Notes under the pieces: model-generated
What the model saw: only the letters and a program-made list of their open reading frames with translations
The model's database searches: none
What the model was told of the DNA's origin: nothing
Part shown: piece after piece, positions 1 through 6,769 of the stretch
Numbering within the stretch: position 1 is the first letter of the stretch
Layout: each line of letters begins with the position of its first letter
Program-made: the position numbers and the translations under genes
Origin: Alphaproteobacteria bacterium
GTDB lineage: Bacteria > Pseudomonadota > Alphaproteobacteria > UBA2136 > JALTLI01
Direction of reading: 5' to 3'
DNA length: 6,769 nt
NCBI GenBank assembly: GCA_027005635.1
Contig: JALTLI010000175.1
Location: 1-6,769, forward strand

Positions 1-1
1 A

Positions 2-601
2 AATATGACTGTTACAGTGGCTTTTGTGAATATTTTAATAAAATACATCAGTAACAATCAAACAGTTGAACAATCATTTATATATTATTTAGGGGTATTT
101 TTAGTATTAGATTTAGCTTTATATTTCTGGCATCGTTTAAACCATGTTTCAGCATTTTTATGGCGTTTTCATAAGGTGCATCACTTGGATAGTTTACTAT
201 CTACTACAACAGCATTTCGCTTTCACCCTATGGAAATTATTTTATCACCGTTATTTAAAATAATATTTATTTGGGTATTTAGTATACCTTTAGAAATTAT
301 TATTATTCATAGTGCAATTGTTAATTTTTTCTCTATGTATGAACATAGCAATATAAATTTACCTAATTGGGCAGAAAAAATTGTTTCAATTATTTTCATA
401 ACTCCCAATATTCATAAAATTCATCATAGCCCTACCCGTAAAGAAACAGATAGCAATTATGGCACCATTTTTACTATATGGGATAGATTATTTAAAACAT
501 TCAACAGCTCAAAACATTCAGGTGCTTTTGGCATCAAAGGAAAAGTAAAAACCGAAGACCATTTCAAAAAATTATTTTGGTGTTATAAAGATTTAACTTA
601 A
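2..601 (+). CDS. Fatty acid hydroxylase / sterol desaturase superfamily protein (5' truncated by window edge)
   Basis: This is an integral-membrane di-iron oxygenase of the fatty acid hydroxylase/sterol desaturase superfamily, which hydroxylates or desaturates lipid substrates using O2. The three histidine clusters are visible, numbered from the ATG at position 5: HRLNH (43-47), HKVHH (56-60) and HKIHH (137-141). H74 in FRFHP and H114 in YEHSN also fit the family, as does the NYG...WDRLF stretch near residues 151-163. Hydrophobic segments lie around 25-42 and 78-108. The frame is open to the left edge, and only about 42 residues precede the first His box where the family usually has more, with further membrane helices. 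The true start is therefore probably outside the window and the ATG at 5 is likely internal. The substrate (sterol, fatty acid, carotenoid or other) cannot be told from this fragment. The gene converges on the cyclase gene and is probably not functionally linked to it. The family call is firm; the start is not. Confidence 0.9.
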   Translation, partial: NMTVTVAFVNILIKYISNNQTVEQSFIYYLGVFLVLDLALYFWHRLNHVSAFLWRFHKVHHLDSLLSTTTAFRFHPMEIILSPLFKIIFIWVFSIPLEIIIIHSAIVNFFSMYEHSNINLPNWAEKIVSIIFITPNIHKIHHSPTRKETDSNYGTIFTIWDRLFKTFNSSKHSGAFGIKGKVKTEDHFKKLFWCYKDLT

Positions 602-610
602 ATCACTGTA

Positions 611-2779
611 TCATTTAGAAGTAGCAACATAAGAACCGTCCCAGTTTTTAGGCGGTGGTGATTTTTTATATGATGCTATACGCTCTTTATACAAGTTTTT
701 AAGTGTTTTGTATGTATCATCTAGTTCATTTAGCTTTTTAGATGCCTTTGCCCATTGTTTGGCTTTATATAGTTCCATAAATTCTATCATTACTGATGCA
801 TCTTGTTTTAAGCTAGCTGGGGTATCTTCTAGCCCTAATAAAGCATAAGTTGCTATGGGCTTAGTTTTTCCTTTTACTATTACAAAATCTATGGGCATAA
901 ATACTCCACTATCACCAACAATATCTTTTACACTTTGGCTAACAACAATATCAACTCCATACATTTTACTGGAGCTTTCTAAACGGGCAGCAAGGTTAAC
1001 GCTATCACCCAAAATAGTATAATCAAAGCGCTGAGTAGACCCCATATTACCAACACAAGCCATACCTGTATTTATCCCGATACCAATCCTGATTGGTGGT
1101 AATCCTCGTTTTGCCCAGCCTATATTTAGCTCTTTTAATATTTCTATTTGTTCTAGTGCTGATAAACAAGTTAAATAAGTATGCTTTTCAATATCTAAAG
1201 GAGCATTCCAAAATGCCATAATTGCATCACCCATGTATTTATCTATTGTGCCTTTATTGTGCATTATATTATTTGTCATGGGGGTTAGGTATTCATTAAT
1301 AAATGTAGTTAGTTCATCTGGTGATAAACCTTCTGAAATTGTAGTAAAACTACGGATATCTGAAAATAATATAGATACCTCTTTTTCTGAACCACCCAAA
1401 GATAAATTGTTAGAATTTTCTGTTAAAATTTTAACCATATCTGGTGATAAATAATGACCAAAAGCATTGCGTATTTCTTTTTTTGATGCTTCTTCCTTAG
1501 CATATTTAACAAAGTTATGAGTAGTAAGCACACTGGCAAGAGCAATTAAAGGTAAACCAACATCTAGTAAAACTCCGTAATAAATAAATGCTGCAACACA
1601 ACCAGCAAATGTAGCAATTAAAAGAGTAAAAGCAAAAACAAAGGATTTAATTGCGCTTTGTTTTTCCATTAAAAACATCATTAAAAAGCCAACTAATAAA
1701 ACAAATAATATTTCGGCAATTTTAGCCCAACTTGGGCGATACAAAAAATCTTTATCAAGTATAGTTTCAAGTACTTGCAAATGAACATCTACCCCCGGAA
1801 GGACTGAATTTAGCGGAGAAGAACGTAAATCCAATAATCCCATAGCAGATGTACCAACAATTGCTAATTTTCCTGTTAAATCATTTTTTACTGTACCATT
1901 TAATATATCTGATGCAGATACATATCTGGCTTTATTGTAAGGGCGAAAATGTATCCAGTAATTACCCATTCCATCAGTTGGAAAAGTATAGCCTGCAACA
2001 CTGATACTTTCTACACCTTTTATATTTAGGTTAACTGTTATATCTTCTGCACCTGTTGCCACACGAAGAAGCTCTAGAGTTAAAGAAGGGAAGACTTTGC
2101 CTTCATAACTAACAAGCATTGGTACTCTTCTGGCTATGTTATCCATATCTGAAAGGAAATTAAAGTGCCCTAACCCAGGTGCTTTGTATTCTATTCCTGG
2201 TAGGTTTCTTACGCTACCTGTAGCATTGTGAATATACTTAGTTAAATCCTCTCCGTTAGAGCTTTTAATAATACTTTTAGGGTTGTTTTCTAATAAATCA
2301 TCATGATTTTGTTGGATATTATCATAAGTAAAAATTTGCCCTGCTACTACTGGATATTGCTGAATGGTTCTGGAAAAAACAATATCATGCGGAGTAACTT
2401 TACTTAAACTATTTTTGGTTTGTTCATCTAAATTCCATAACTGTTTTACATTTTCTGGTGAAAGACCATCTGGTTCGGCAAATACCATATCAAATGCCAT
2501 ACCTGCTGTATTTTGTTCAAATGTTTTTTCTACTAAATTGGCAATTATACTGCGTGGCCAAGGCCATTGACCAACTTCTGCAAGGCTTTTTTCATCTATA
2601 TCAATTACATAAACTGGGTAATCACCATCTAAGCGCGGGTAAATTTGTTGGTAAGCATCAAATGTTTTAAGACGTAAAGTTTTAACAATTGCCGGATCAT
2701 ATATTTGTAAAGCAACAAAACAAAGAAGCACTATACGTGGTATAGCGCTTAAAAGATTTTCTTTGTTTATTTTAAGCAT
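611..2779 (-). CDS. CHASE2-domain transmembrane class III adenylate cyclase
   Basis: This is an inner-membrane sensor cyclase predicted to make cAMP from ATP. A first membrane helix (about 11-28) leads into a periplasmic CHASE2 domain (about 30-345) with the hallmark stretches IDIDEKSL, GQWPWPR, AFDMVFAEPD and LAIVGTSAMGLLDLRSSPL. Three more hydrophobic segments follow (about 353-371, 378-401, 404-420), then the cytoplasmic catalytic domain (about 465-650). The metal-binding aspartates are D474 (FSDIRSF) and D518 (KYMGD). The purine-selecting pair is K514 and T588, and the transition-state residues are N595 and R599 in VNLAARLE, so all expected catalytic positions are present. The Lys/Thr pair fits class IIIb adenylate rather than guanylate cyclases. 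The tail ends in a PPPKNWDG stretch, which I recall from other CHASE2 cyclases. The length is normal for the family. The start is the first ATG after a 40-bp gap behind the FecR gene and has only a weak purine-rich ribosome site. Co-transcription with the FecR gene suggests that its CHASE2 domain senses something linked to that protein; this is inference. Confidence 0.95.
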   Translation of the reverse strand: MLKINKENLLSAIPRIVLLCFVALQIYDPAIVKTLRLKTFDAYQQIYPRLDGDYPVYVIDIDEKSLAEVGQWPWPRSIIANLVEKTFEQNTAGMAFDMVFAEPDGLSPENVKQLWNLDEQTKNSLSKVTPHDIVFSRTIQQYPVVAGQIFTYDNIQQNHDDLLENNPKSIIKSSNGEDLTKYIHNATGSVRNLPGIEYKAPGLGHFNFLSDMDNIARRVPMLVSYEGKVFPSLTLELLRVATGAEDITVNLNIKGVESISVAGYTFPTDGMGNYWIHFRPYNKARYVSASDILNGTVKNDLTGKLAIVGTSAMGLLDLRSSPLNSVLPGVDVHLQVLETILDKDFLYRPSWAKIAEILFVLLVGFLMMFLMEKQSAIKSFVFAFTLLIATFAGCVAAFIYYGVLLDVGLPLIALASVLTTHNFVKYAKEEASKKEIRNAFGHYLSPDMVKILTENSNNLSLGGSEKEVSILFSDIRSFTTISEGLSPDELTTFINEYLTPMTNNIMHNKGTIDKYMGDAIMAFWNAPLDIEKHTYLTCLSALEQIEILKELNIGWAKRGLPPIRIGIGINTGMACVGNMGSTQRFDYTILGDSVNLAARLESSSKMYGVDIVVSQSVKDIVGDSGVFMPIDFVIVKGKTKPIATYALLGLEDTPASLKQDASVMIEFMELYKAKQWAKASKKLNELDDTYKTLKNLYKERIASYKKSPPPKNWDGSYVATSK

Positions 2780-2819
2780 TTATTCTTTTTATTCTTCTTA
2801 TTATTTTATAATAATTTAC
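2780..2819 (-). promoter_or_regulatory. AT-rich spacer with weak ribosome-binding site for the cyclase gene
   Basis: This 40-bp gap between the FecR stop codon and the cyclase ATG is about 90 percent A+T. On the minus strand it is purine-rich near the ATG, with AAAAAG five bases before the start and AAGAAG further up (14 bases away, too far to act alone). Neither is a strong Shine-Dalgarno sequence. A short all-AT inverted repeat (TTATT/AATAA at 2801-2814) has no GC pairs, so I do not call it a terminator. The simplest reading is read-through from the FecR gene and modest translation of the cyclase. Confidence 0.4.
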
Positions 2820-5546
2820 TTATTGGTTTGTTCCTATAAATATTCCTGCACCAGTGGTGGTACCTGCTGTGAAATCAAAGTTACCGCCAACATCTTGGGC
2901 AGATGCGCCAAAGAATGCTCCGTTAATTGTTCCTGTTCCTATTGATGTTGCAGCTAAGTCAGTTATATTTACATTACTTGAAAAAGTTTCTGCACCAGTA
3001 ATATTTGATGAGCTAGCAATATTATAATCAGCAATGTTACCTGTAAAACTAAATCCACTATTAAATGTTCCAGTTAAATTAAAAGCACCGTATTCATTAG
3101 TAATATTACCTGCACCATCTGCAATTGAACCAAACATAATTCCATTATGCGTAATAGGTGCTGAACCTAATGCTGTATATTGTGTATTAGTAGTTGGATC
3201 ACCAACAACATACGGTAATAATTGAACAACATCTTGGTAGGCTGGATTTTGTCCTCCTCCACTACCTTCACTAACTTTAGCAGCCCACACGCCCCAGTGG
3301 GCAAATTGACAAGCATCGCATTTATTCTCTGCTACTACATCGGAAACTAGTACTCCTGAAAATTCATTTACATTATAAGATGTACCATTATTGTTAATAT
3401 CAAAGCTCAAACTTCCTTGTTCCATTGCATATATATTATCTGCTACAAATGAATTAGCAATGTTAGGATTACTATTACCAAAACTTGCATTAACTTTATT
3501 TGTTTTTGCTGATAAGTTTAAAGTTGCACCTATGGTATTAGCAGCAGCATTTTTACTAATACTAACATTACCTATTGCTGAACCATTACTTACCACTGAA
3601 ACATCTTCTATACCACCAACATTTCTACGTAAATGCCCAGCTGCAAAACCTGTTAAACTAGTATCTGTACGAGAACCAATACCATTTGGAGGTGGATCAG
3701 TAACAACTGCAGGATTAATATTTGTATTAGTTGTTAAGTTTGTAGCAGTAAAATCATTACCAACATCTGTAGTTGTTTTTATTAAAAATCCATCAACTAA
3801 AGAAGGCTCTCCATATACAGTATCTACCTCAATGGTACCTACTCCATATACGCCTTTTTCGGTGCTATTTGCATCAAAACTATAGGATAAACCATCCATT
3901 AAATTACTAGAACCAGATTTACCAACTTCACCAAAACCAACATTTAGAGAGTAATCTTTAGTAGTATTATCAATTATCATTTTACCGCCAAAAAATGTTT
4001 TAGCATCAAAATCTACCATTAAATTAGCATCTGTTGTTCCTGTTCCTGAATTAAAGAAACCTTCATTACCACCCAGAAAATCTGGTTGAAAATTGAAAAA
4101 CACTTGACCAGTTATTGGTAATTCAGCAGCACTTAGAGTTGTACCCGTAGTAATAGATAAACGTTCATTTGTTACATCATCAGTTAAATTATACATAACC
4201 ATTGATCCATTCAAAGTTCTAAATCCTGTGCCAGAAAATGATTTATTATCAAAGGCTATAGTAGAGAAATTAAAATCTCCCGCATTATCTGCTGTTGGTA
4301 AAATACCATTAAATACTGCACCATCACTAGCTGTAAATTCACCAAAGAAACCACCCGCATCTAAAAATTTACCGGCAAGAGAACCAGTAATATCTACACC
4401 AGCTGTATTTCTTTTAGTAAAAATACCGTTATGAGTAAAAGTGGTAGAATCAACTGTTGTTACTTCATTTGCTGTATTATCTTGAGTAGTTTGTGTTGTA
4501 TCTATATTTGAATCAAAGCTTTCAAATTGAAGTGGTGCTGGATCATTTTCTGTACTTAAAATAGGATCATTATCAACAAAACCAAGTGGGCTTGCAAGTG
4601 GAGCATCGCCACCTTCTTCTGCAAAACTCTCAAAACTAGCAAAGCTATCACCTTGTGCTGTTACAGGTTCATTATCAAACCTTTCTGTTGATGAAGGTGG
4701 TGCATCATTAATAGGTTGAGAAATGCCTTCTTCATTACCTGCTTGTTGATTTTCAGTACCTTCTAGCGGTGGAAGGTTTCCTTCATTATTACTTGCTTGG
4801 TTATCATCTTCTAATGGAGGCTGTGAGCTATCATCTTCTGCTGGTGGTGGAGGGTTTGCATTATCTGCATTATCACCTTCATCACCACCTTCTTCTGGTG
4901 CAAAACCACCTGCTAAATCACCATTCATGCTAGCAAGCATTGCTGGTGGCATAGGTGCTGGAGGTGTTGGTGGAGAAGATGGATCTTCTACACGGGAAAA
5001 ACTATTTACTGTTTCTAAAGGAACTGGAGGAACACCTGTAGCACCATTTGATGATAAATCTAAACAACATTGTGTTAAGCCAAGTGTAGTTTCTCCATTT
5101 GGAGCAATATCCACTATACCACCAGATCCACGTACACCAATTGTTGCAAAAGGTGTAATAACTTTTACATTATCGTAATTGTTTTTTGCTATTTTACCAG
5201 TTACAAATTTAAATGTACCTTTTTTAGCTTTTATTTTACTTTTACCAACGTTAGTTTTAGGATTGTATACGTAATTATCTAATAATATTTCTGCATCTCT
5301 ACCAATAGTAAAAATTGAATCGTCGGCAAATATAACTTGTACCTTACCTTTTTCACCAGTTAAAATTTTATCACCTTGGAATACTTTATCTTTAGATTTT
5401 AATTTAATTTTTTCACCAGCACGTTCTACATAAACATCACCCCTAACAACTGCGGCTTGCCCTACGGGTATGGTTTGTGCGCTTACTGTTGAAACAAATA
5501 CAAATATAGCAATAAATACTAAAAATATGTTACGTATAAAACTCAT
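2820..5546 (-). CDS. Exported FecR-domain protein with acidic linker and TbpB-like C-terminal beta region
   Basis: This is a predicted Sec-exported protein of unknown exact function. Residues 1-24 form a signal peptide: basic start, long hydrophobic core, VSA before QT. No lipobox cysteine is present, so it is not an evident lipoprotein. Residues about 30-140 form a FecR domain with its usual landmarks: GDVYVERAG, FQGDKILTG, FADDSIFTIG, KGTFKFVTGKI and VITPFATIGVRG. There is no cytoplasmic anti-sigma segment or membrane helix, unlike classic FecR. Residues about 186-360 are a Pro/Glu/Asp/Asn/Ser-rich linker. Residues about 371-908 are Gly/Asn/Thr-rich and beta-like, with an HWGVW motif (750-754), a YVVGDPTT stretch and a final GAFFGASAQDVGGNF (876-890). 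That last motif resembles the FYGPxAxExGGxF signature of transferrin-binding-protein-like barrels. The only cysteines are C160-C161 and C743/C746. A clear AAGGA ribosome site supports the start. It lies between a Slam-like gene and a cyclase gene, which suggests a surface or secreted protein feeding into signalling. The FecR domain is certain; the C-terminal family is likely but unproven. Confidence 0.85.
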   Translation of the reverse strand: MSFIRNIFLVFIAIFVFVSTVSAQTIPVGQAAVVRGDVYVERAGEKIKLKSKDKVFQGDKILTGEKGKVQVIFADDSIFTIGRDAEILLDNYVYNPKTNVGKSKIKAKKGTFKFVTGKIAKNNYDNVKVITPFATIGVRGSGGIVDIAPNGETTLGLTQCCLDLSSNGATGVPPVPLETVNSFSRVEDPSSPPTPPAPMPPAMLASMNGDLAGGFAPEEGGDEGDNADNANPPPPAEDDSSQPPLEDDNQASNNEGNLPPLEGTENQQAGNEEGISQPINDAPPSSTERFDNEPVTAQGDSFASFESFAEEGGDAPLASPLGFVDNDPILSTENDPAPLQFESFDSNIDTTQTTQDNTANEVTTVDSTTFTHNGIFTKRNTAGVDITGSLAGKFLDAGGFFGEFTASDGAVFNGILPTADNAGDFNFSTIAFDNKSFSGTGFRTLNGSMVMYNLTDDVTNERLSITTGTTLSAAELPITGQVFFNFQPDFLGGNEGFFNSGTGTTDANLMVDFDAKTFFGGKMIIDNTTKDYSLNVGFGEVGKSGSSNLMDGLSYSFDANSTEKGVYGVGTIEVDTVYGEPSLVDGFLIKTTTDVGNDFTATNLTTNTNINPAVVTDPPPNGIGSRTDTSLTGFAAGHLRRNVGGIEDVSVVSNGSAIGNVSISKNAAANTIGATLNLSAKTNKVNASFGNSNPNIANSFVADNIYAMEQGSLSFDINNNGTSYNVNEFSGVLVSDVVAENKCDACQFAHWGVWAAKVSEGSGGGQNPAYQDVVQLLPYVVGDPTTNTQYTALGSAPITHNGIMFGSIADGAGNITNEYGAFNLTGTFNSGFSFTGNIADYNIASSSNITGAETFSSNVNITDLAATSIGTGTINGAFFGASAQDVGGNFDFTAGTTTGAGIFIGTNQ

Positions 5547-5552
5547 AATTTT

Positions 5553-5557
5553 TCCTT
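5553..5557 (-). promoter_or_regulatory. Ribosome-binding site of the FecR gene
   Basis: On the minus strand AAGGA stands six bases before the ATG at 5546. It is the best Shine-Dalgarno match at any start visible in this window. It supports that ATG, which is also the one that yields a proper signal peptide. Confidence 0.75.
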
Positions 5558-5568
5558 ATTCTTTATAC

Positions 5569-5590
5569 TGGTAATAAAATTTATTAACCA
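5569..5590. promoter_or_regulatory. Imperfect 22-bp palindrome, candidate operator before the FecR gene
   Basis: The outer arms are TGGT (5569-5572) and ACCA (5587-5590), around an AT-only core. Eight of eleven symmetric base pairs match about the centre 5579/5580. Shifted by half a base, the core TAATAAA/TTTATTA (5572-5586) is perfectly symmetric around one A. It lies 22 bases upstream of the FecR start codon, in the 89-bp gap after the Slam-like gene. The spacing and symmetry would suit a dimeric regulator, but an AT-rich gap produces such patterns by chance, there is no second copy, and no confident promoter accompanies it. Confidence 0.2.
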
Positions 5591-5635
5591 ATTTCGTGTA
5601 CTTATGTTAGTAGCCTATAATTAATAAAATGACAC

Positions 5636-6769
5636 TTAAAATACATAAGATAAACTAATCCCCACGCGTTCATTTTTATAGGCATAATTCTGAATACTGG
5701 AACTAATATTTCTCCATTGATAAGAAATGGTCACCGTATATTTATCAGAAAGTTTTTTACCAAAAATTAAACTGAAATTACGTTCAAAATCTTTACGTAT
5801 TGTTGTAGGACTAACCAGAACATCTAAGCCTTTATATTGAGTATTTTTTAAAGCTGCTGCGGTACTTAAAAAATAATCATGAGGGAATACATGGGTATAA
5901 GATAAATTCAAACTTCTTTGACGGTTGGTATTATATAGTGTTTGGGTTCGTTCTTGTCTGAAGGTAAGCCCAGCTGTTATTATATCATTTTTAGTTGGAG
6001 TAACTGTTAAGCCAACTTTTTGTTCATTTGCGTTACCACTACGTAATTCATAGGTTGTGGCTGTGGCTGTATTTTTAAAACGTCTTTTTTCATGTTGCCA
6101 TGAAAAGTTAGCTGCCACTTTAGGAGTTATATAATGATCAAAACTCATTGCCTCACTAACAGATTTAAGATAACTTTCTCTGGCAAGATTAATATCACTA
6201 TAACCAATATTAAAGCCAAGCTTACTTTTTATTTTAGGTAAATTAAATACTGGCCCTGTTTTTAAAGAATAGACTGTTAAATCTAAATTACGCAATGATG
6301 ATTGTTGAGTTTTATAAATAGAGCCATCTGTTTTCCAAATATTTCTATTTTTACCAGATAAAATATATGTGTGTGTAGCTGAAAGTGAAGTAAATTTATG
6401 ATCATCACTAGCTTCTTGAGATGATGCACTTAATGGAATACTTACCCCGAACAAATCAACAGCACCTGTTTCTGGGCTTGCACCTGCGTTGCTATCACTA
6501 TTAATACCTATGGTTAAGCTACCATTAAAATGATGTTTCTTTTCTGCCTTACGGACAACTTTCATTAAGTTTTTTATATTATTTTTAACTGTTTGTGGTG
6601 GATTTTTGCTCATAACATCTTCAAATAAACTTTTAGCTTGAGCATAGCTTCCGCTTTTCATATAAACCAAAGCCATATCAAGCTTTACGCGGTTTAAATT
6701 AGGATCAATTATTAACATTCTTTCATAGGCAGCAATCGCTTCATCGTATTTACCAAGCTTACTTGCTAA
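5636..6769 (-). CDS. TPR plus outer-membrane beta-barrel protein, Slam-like / DUF560 (5' truncated by window edge)
   Basis: This is a predicted outer-membrane protein resembling surface lipoprotein assembly modifiers, which move TbpB-type proteins to the cell surface. The reading frame stays open through the internal ATG at 6718 to the right edge, adding 17 residues that complete a TPR helix pair (GKYDEAIAAYER then DPN), so the real start lies outside the window. In visible-fragment numbering, the TPR part spans about 1-60, including a second unit, MALVYMKSGSYAQAKSLFED, followed by NPP. The barrel starts near 80 with GSLTIGINSDSNAGASPE, matching the DSN-type opening strand of the family. Alternating polar/hydrophobic strands continue to the C-terminal SLSYVF, whose final Phe is the usual outer-membrane assembly signal. 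The barrel portion has about 300 residues, in line with the family. The next gene downstream encodes a FecR protein with a TbpB-like end, a plausible client. It could instead be another TPR-porin with a different role. The TPR-barrel architecture is firm; the Slam function is inferred. Confidence 0.7.
   Translation of the reverse strand, partial: LASKLGKYDEAIAAYERMLIIDPNLNRVKLDMALVYMKSGSYAQAKSLFEDVMSKNPPQTVKNNIKNLMKVVRKAEKKHHFNGSLTIGINSDSNAGASPETGAVDLFGVSIPLSASSQEASDDHKFTSLSATHTYILSGKNRNIWKTDGSIYKTQQSSLRNLDLTVYSLKTGPVFNLPKIKSKLGFNIGYSDINLARESYLKSVSEAMSFDHYITPKVAANFSWQHEKRRFKNTATATTYELRSGNANEQKVGLTVTPTKNDIITAGLTFRQERTQTLYNTNRQRSLNLSYTHVFPHDYFLSTAAALKNTQYKGLDVLVSPTTIRKDFERNFSLIFGKKLSDKYTVTISYQWRNISSSIQNYAYKNERVGISLSYVF

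Noticed and set aside
1233..1454. Open frame of 73 codons on the plus strand inside the cyclase catalytic domain
   Set aside because: It is fully antisense to conserved catalytic motifs (FSDIRSF, KYMGD) and has no family resemblance.
2801..2814. TTATT/AATAA inverted repeat as a terminator after the FecR gene
   Set aside because: The stem has no GC pairs and no proper T-run follows it; such repeats are expected by chance in a 90 percent AT spacer.
2763..2945. Plus-strand open frame of 60 codons spanning the cyclase/FecR gap
   Set aside because: It overlaps the ends of two well-supported minus-strand genes and the AT-rich spacer; the Ser/Tyr/Cys-rich translation looks like chance.
3391..3885. 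Open frame of 164 codons on the plus strand inside the FecR gene
   Set aside because: It is antisense to a Thr/Asn/Ala-rich beta region whose codon usage leaves the opposite frame open. The translation has no recognisable domain, and the minus-strand protein shows clear FecR and signal-peptide features in one continuous frame.
4927..5178. Open frame of 83 codons on the plus strand opposite the FecR domain and linker
   Set aside because: It is the complement of the FecR core and proline/glycine-rich linker; no ribosome site or domain supports it.
2820..5546. Classic FecR anti-sigma regulator of an iron-uptake sigma factor
   Set aside because: There is a cleavable-type signal peptide in place of a cytoplasmic anti-sigma segment and membrane helix, the protein is about three times the usual FecR length, and no sigma factor or TonB receptor gene is adjacent.
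5562..5567. TATAAA on the minus strand as a -10 box, with TTGGTT 18 bases upstream
   Set aside because: Transcription would start about at the AAGGA ribosome site, leaving no usable leader, and TTGGTT matches only half of the -35 consensus.

Overview
The window is AT-rich (roughly one third GC by eye) and comes from a Gram-negative bacterium. The evidence is an outer-membrane beta-barrel protein ending in a C-terminal phenylalanine, a FecR-domain protein with a Sec signal peptide, and an inner-membrane CHASE2 cyclase. A low-GC proteobacterium fits, possibly an alphaproteobacterium, but no gene here fixes the lineage. Coding density is very high: the longest gap without a gene is 89 bp, and I see no RNA gene, mobile element, CRISPR array or attachment site.

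Layout. The left edge holds the 3' part of a plus-strand fatty acid hydroxylase/sterol desaturase superfamily gene (to 601). It converges, with only 9 bp between stop codons, on a minus-strand cluster that fills the rest of the window. In transcription order (right to left) the cluster is: (1) a 5'-truncated gene for a TPR plus beta-barrel outer-membrane protein resembling surface lipoprotein assembly modifiers (Slam/DUF560), 5636-6769; (2) a 908-residue exported protein with an N-terminal FecR domain, a long acidic proline-rich linker and a large C-terminal beta-rich region resembling transferrin-binding-protein-like (TbpB-like) barrels, 2820-5546; (3) a 722-residue CHASE2 transmembrane class III adenylate cyclase, 611-2779. 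The gaps are 89 and 40 bp, without a GC-rich terminator, so an operon is likely. Its first promoter lies beyond the right edge.

How the genes may work together (inference). The Slam-like barrel could move the FecR/TbpB-like protein, or its C-terminal barrel, across the outer membrane. The periplasmic CHASE2 domain of the cyclase could then read the state of the FecR protein or its ligand and set cAMP levels. No sigma factor or TonB receptor, the usual FecR partners, is visible. The cluster therefore looks like an envelope-sensing or surface-protein system with cyclic-nucleotide output rather than a Fec-type iron-signalling locus. The hydroxylase appears unrelated to it.
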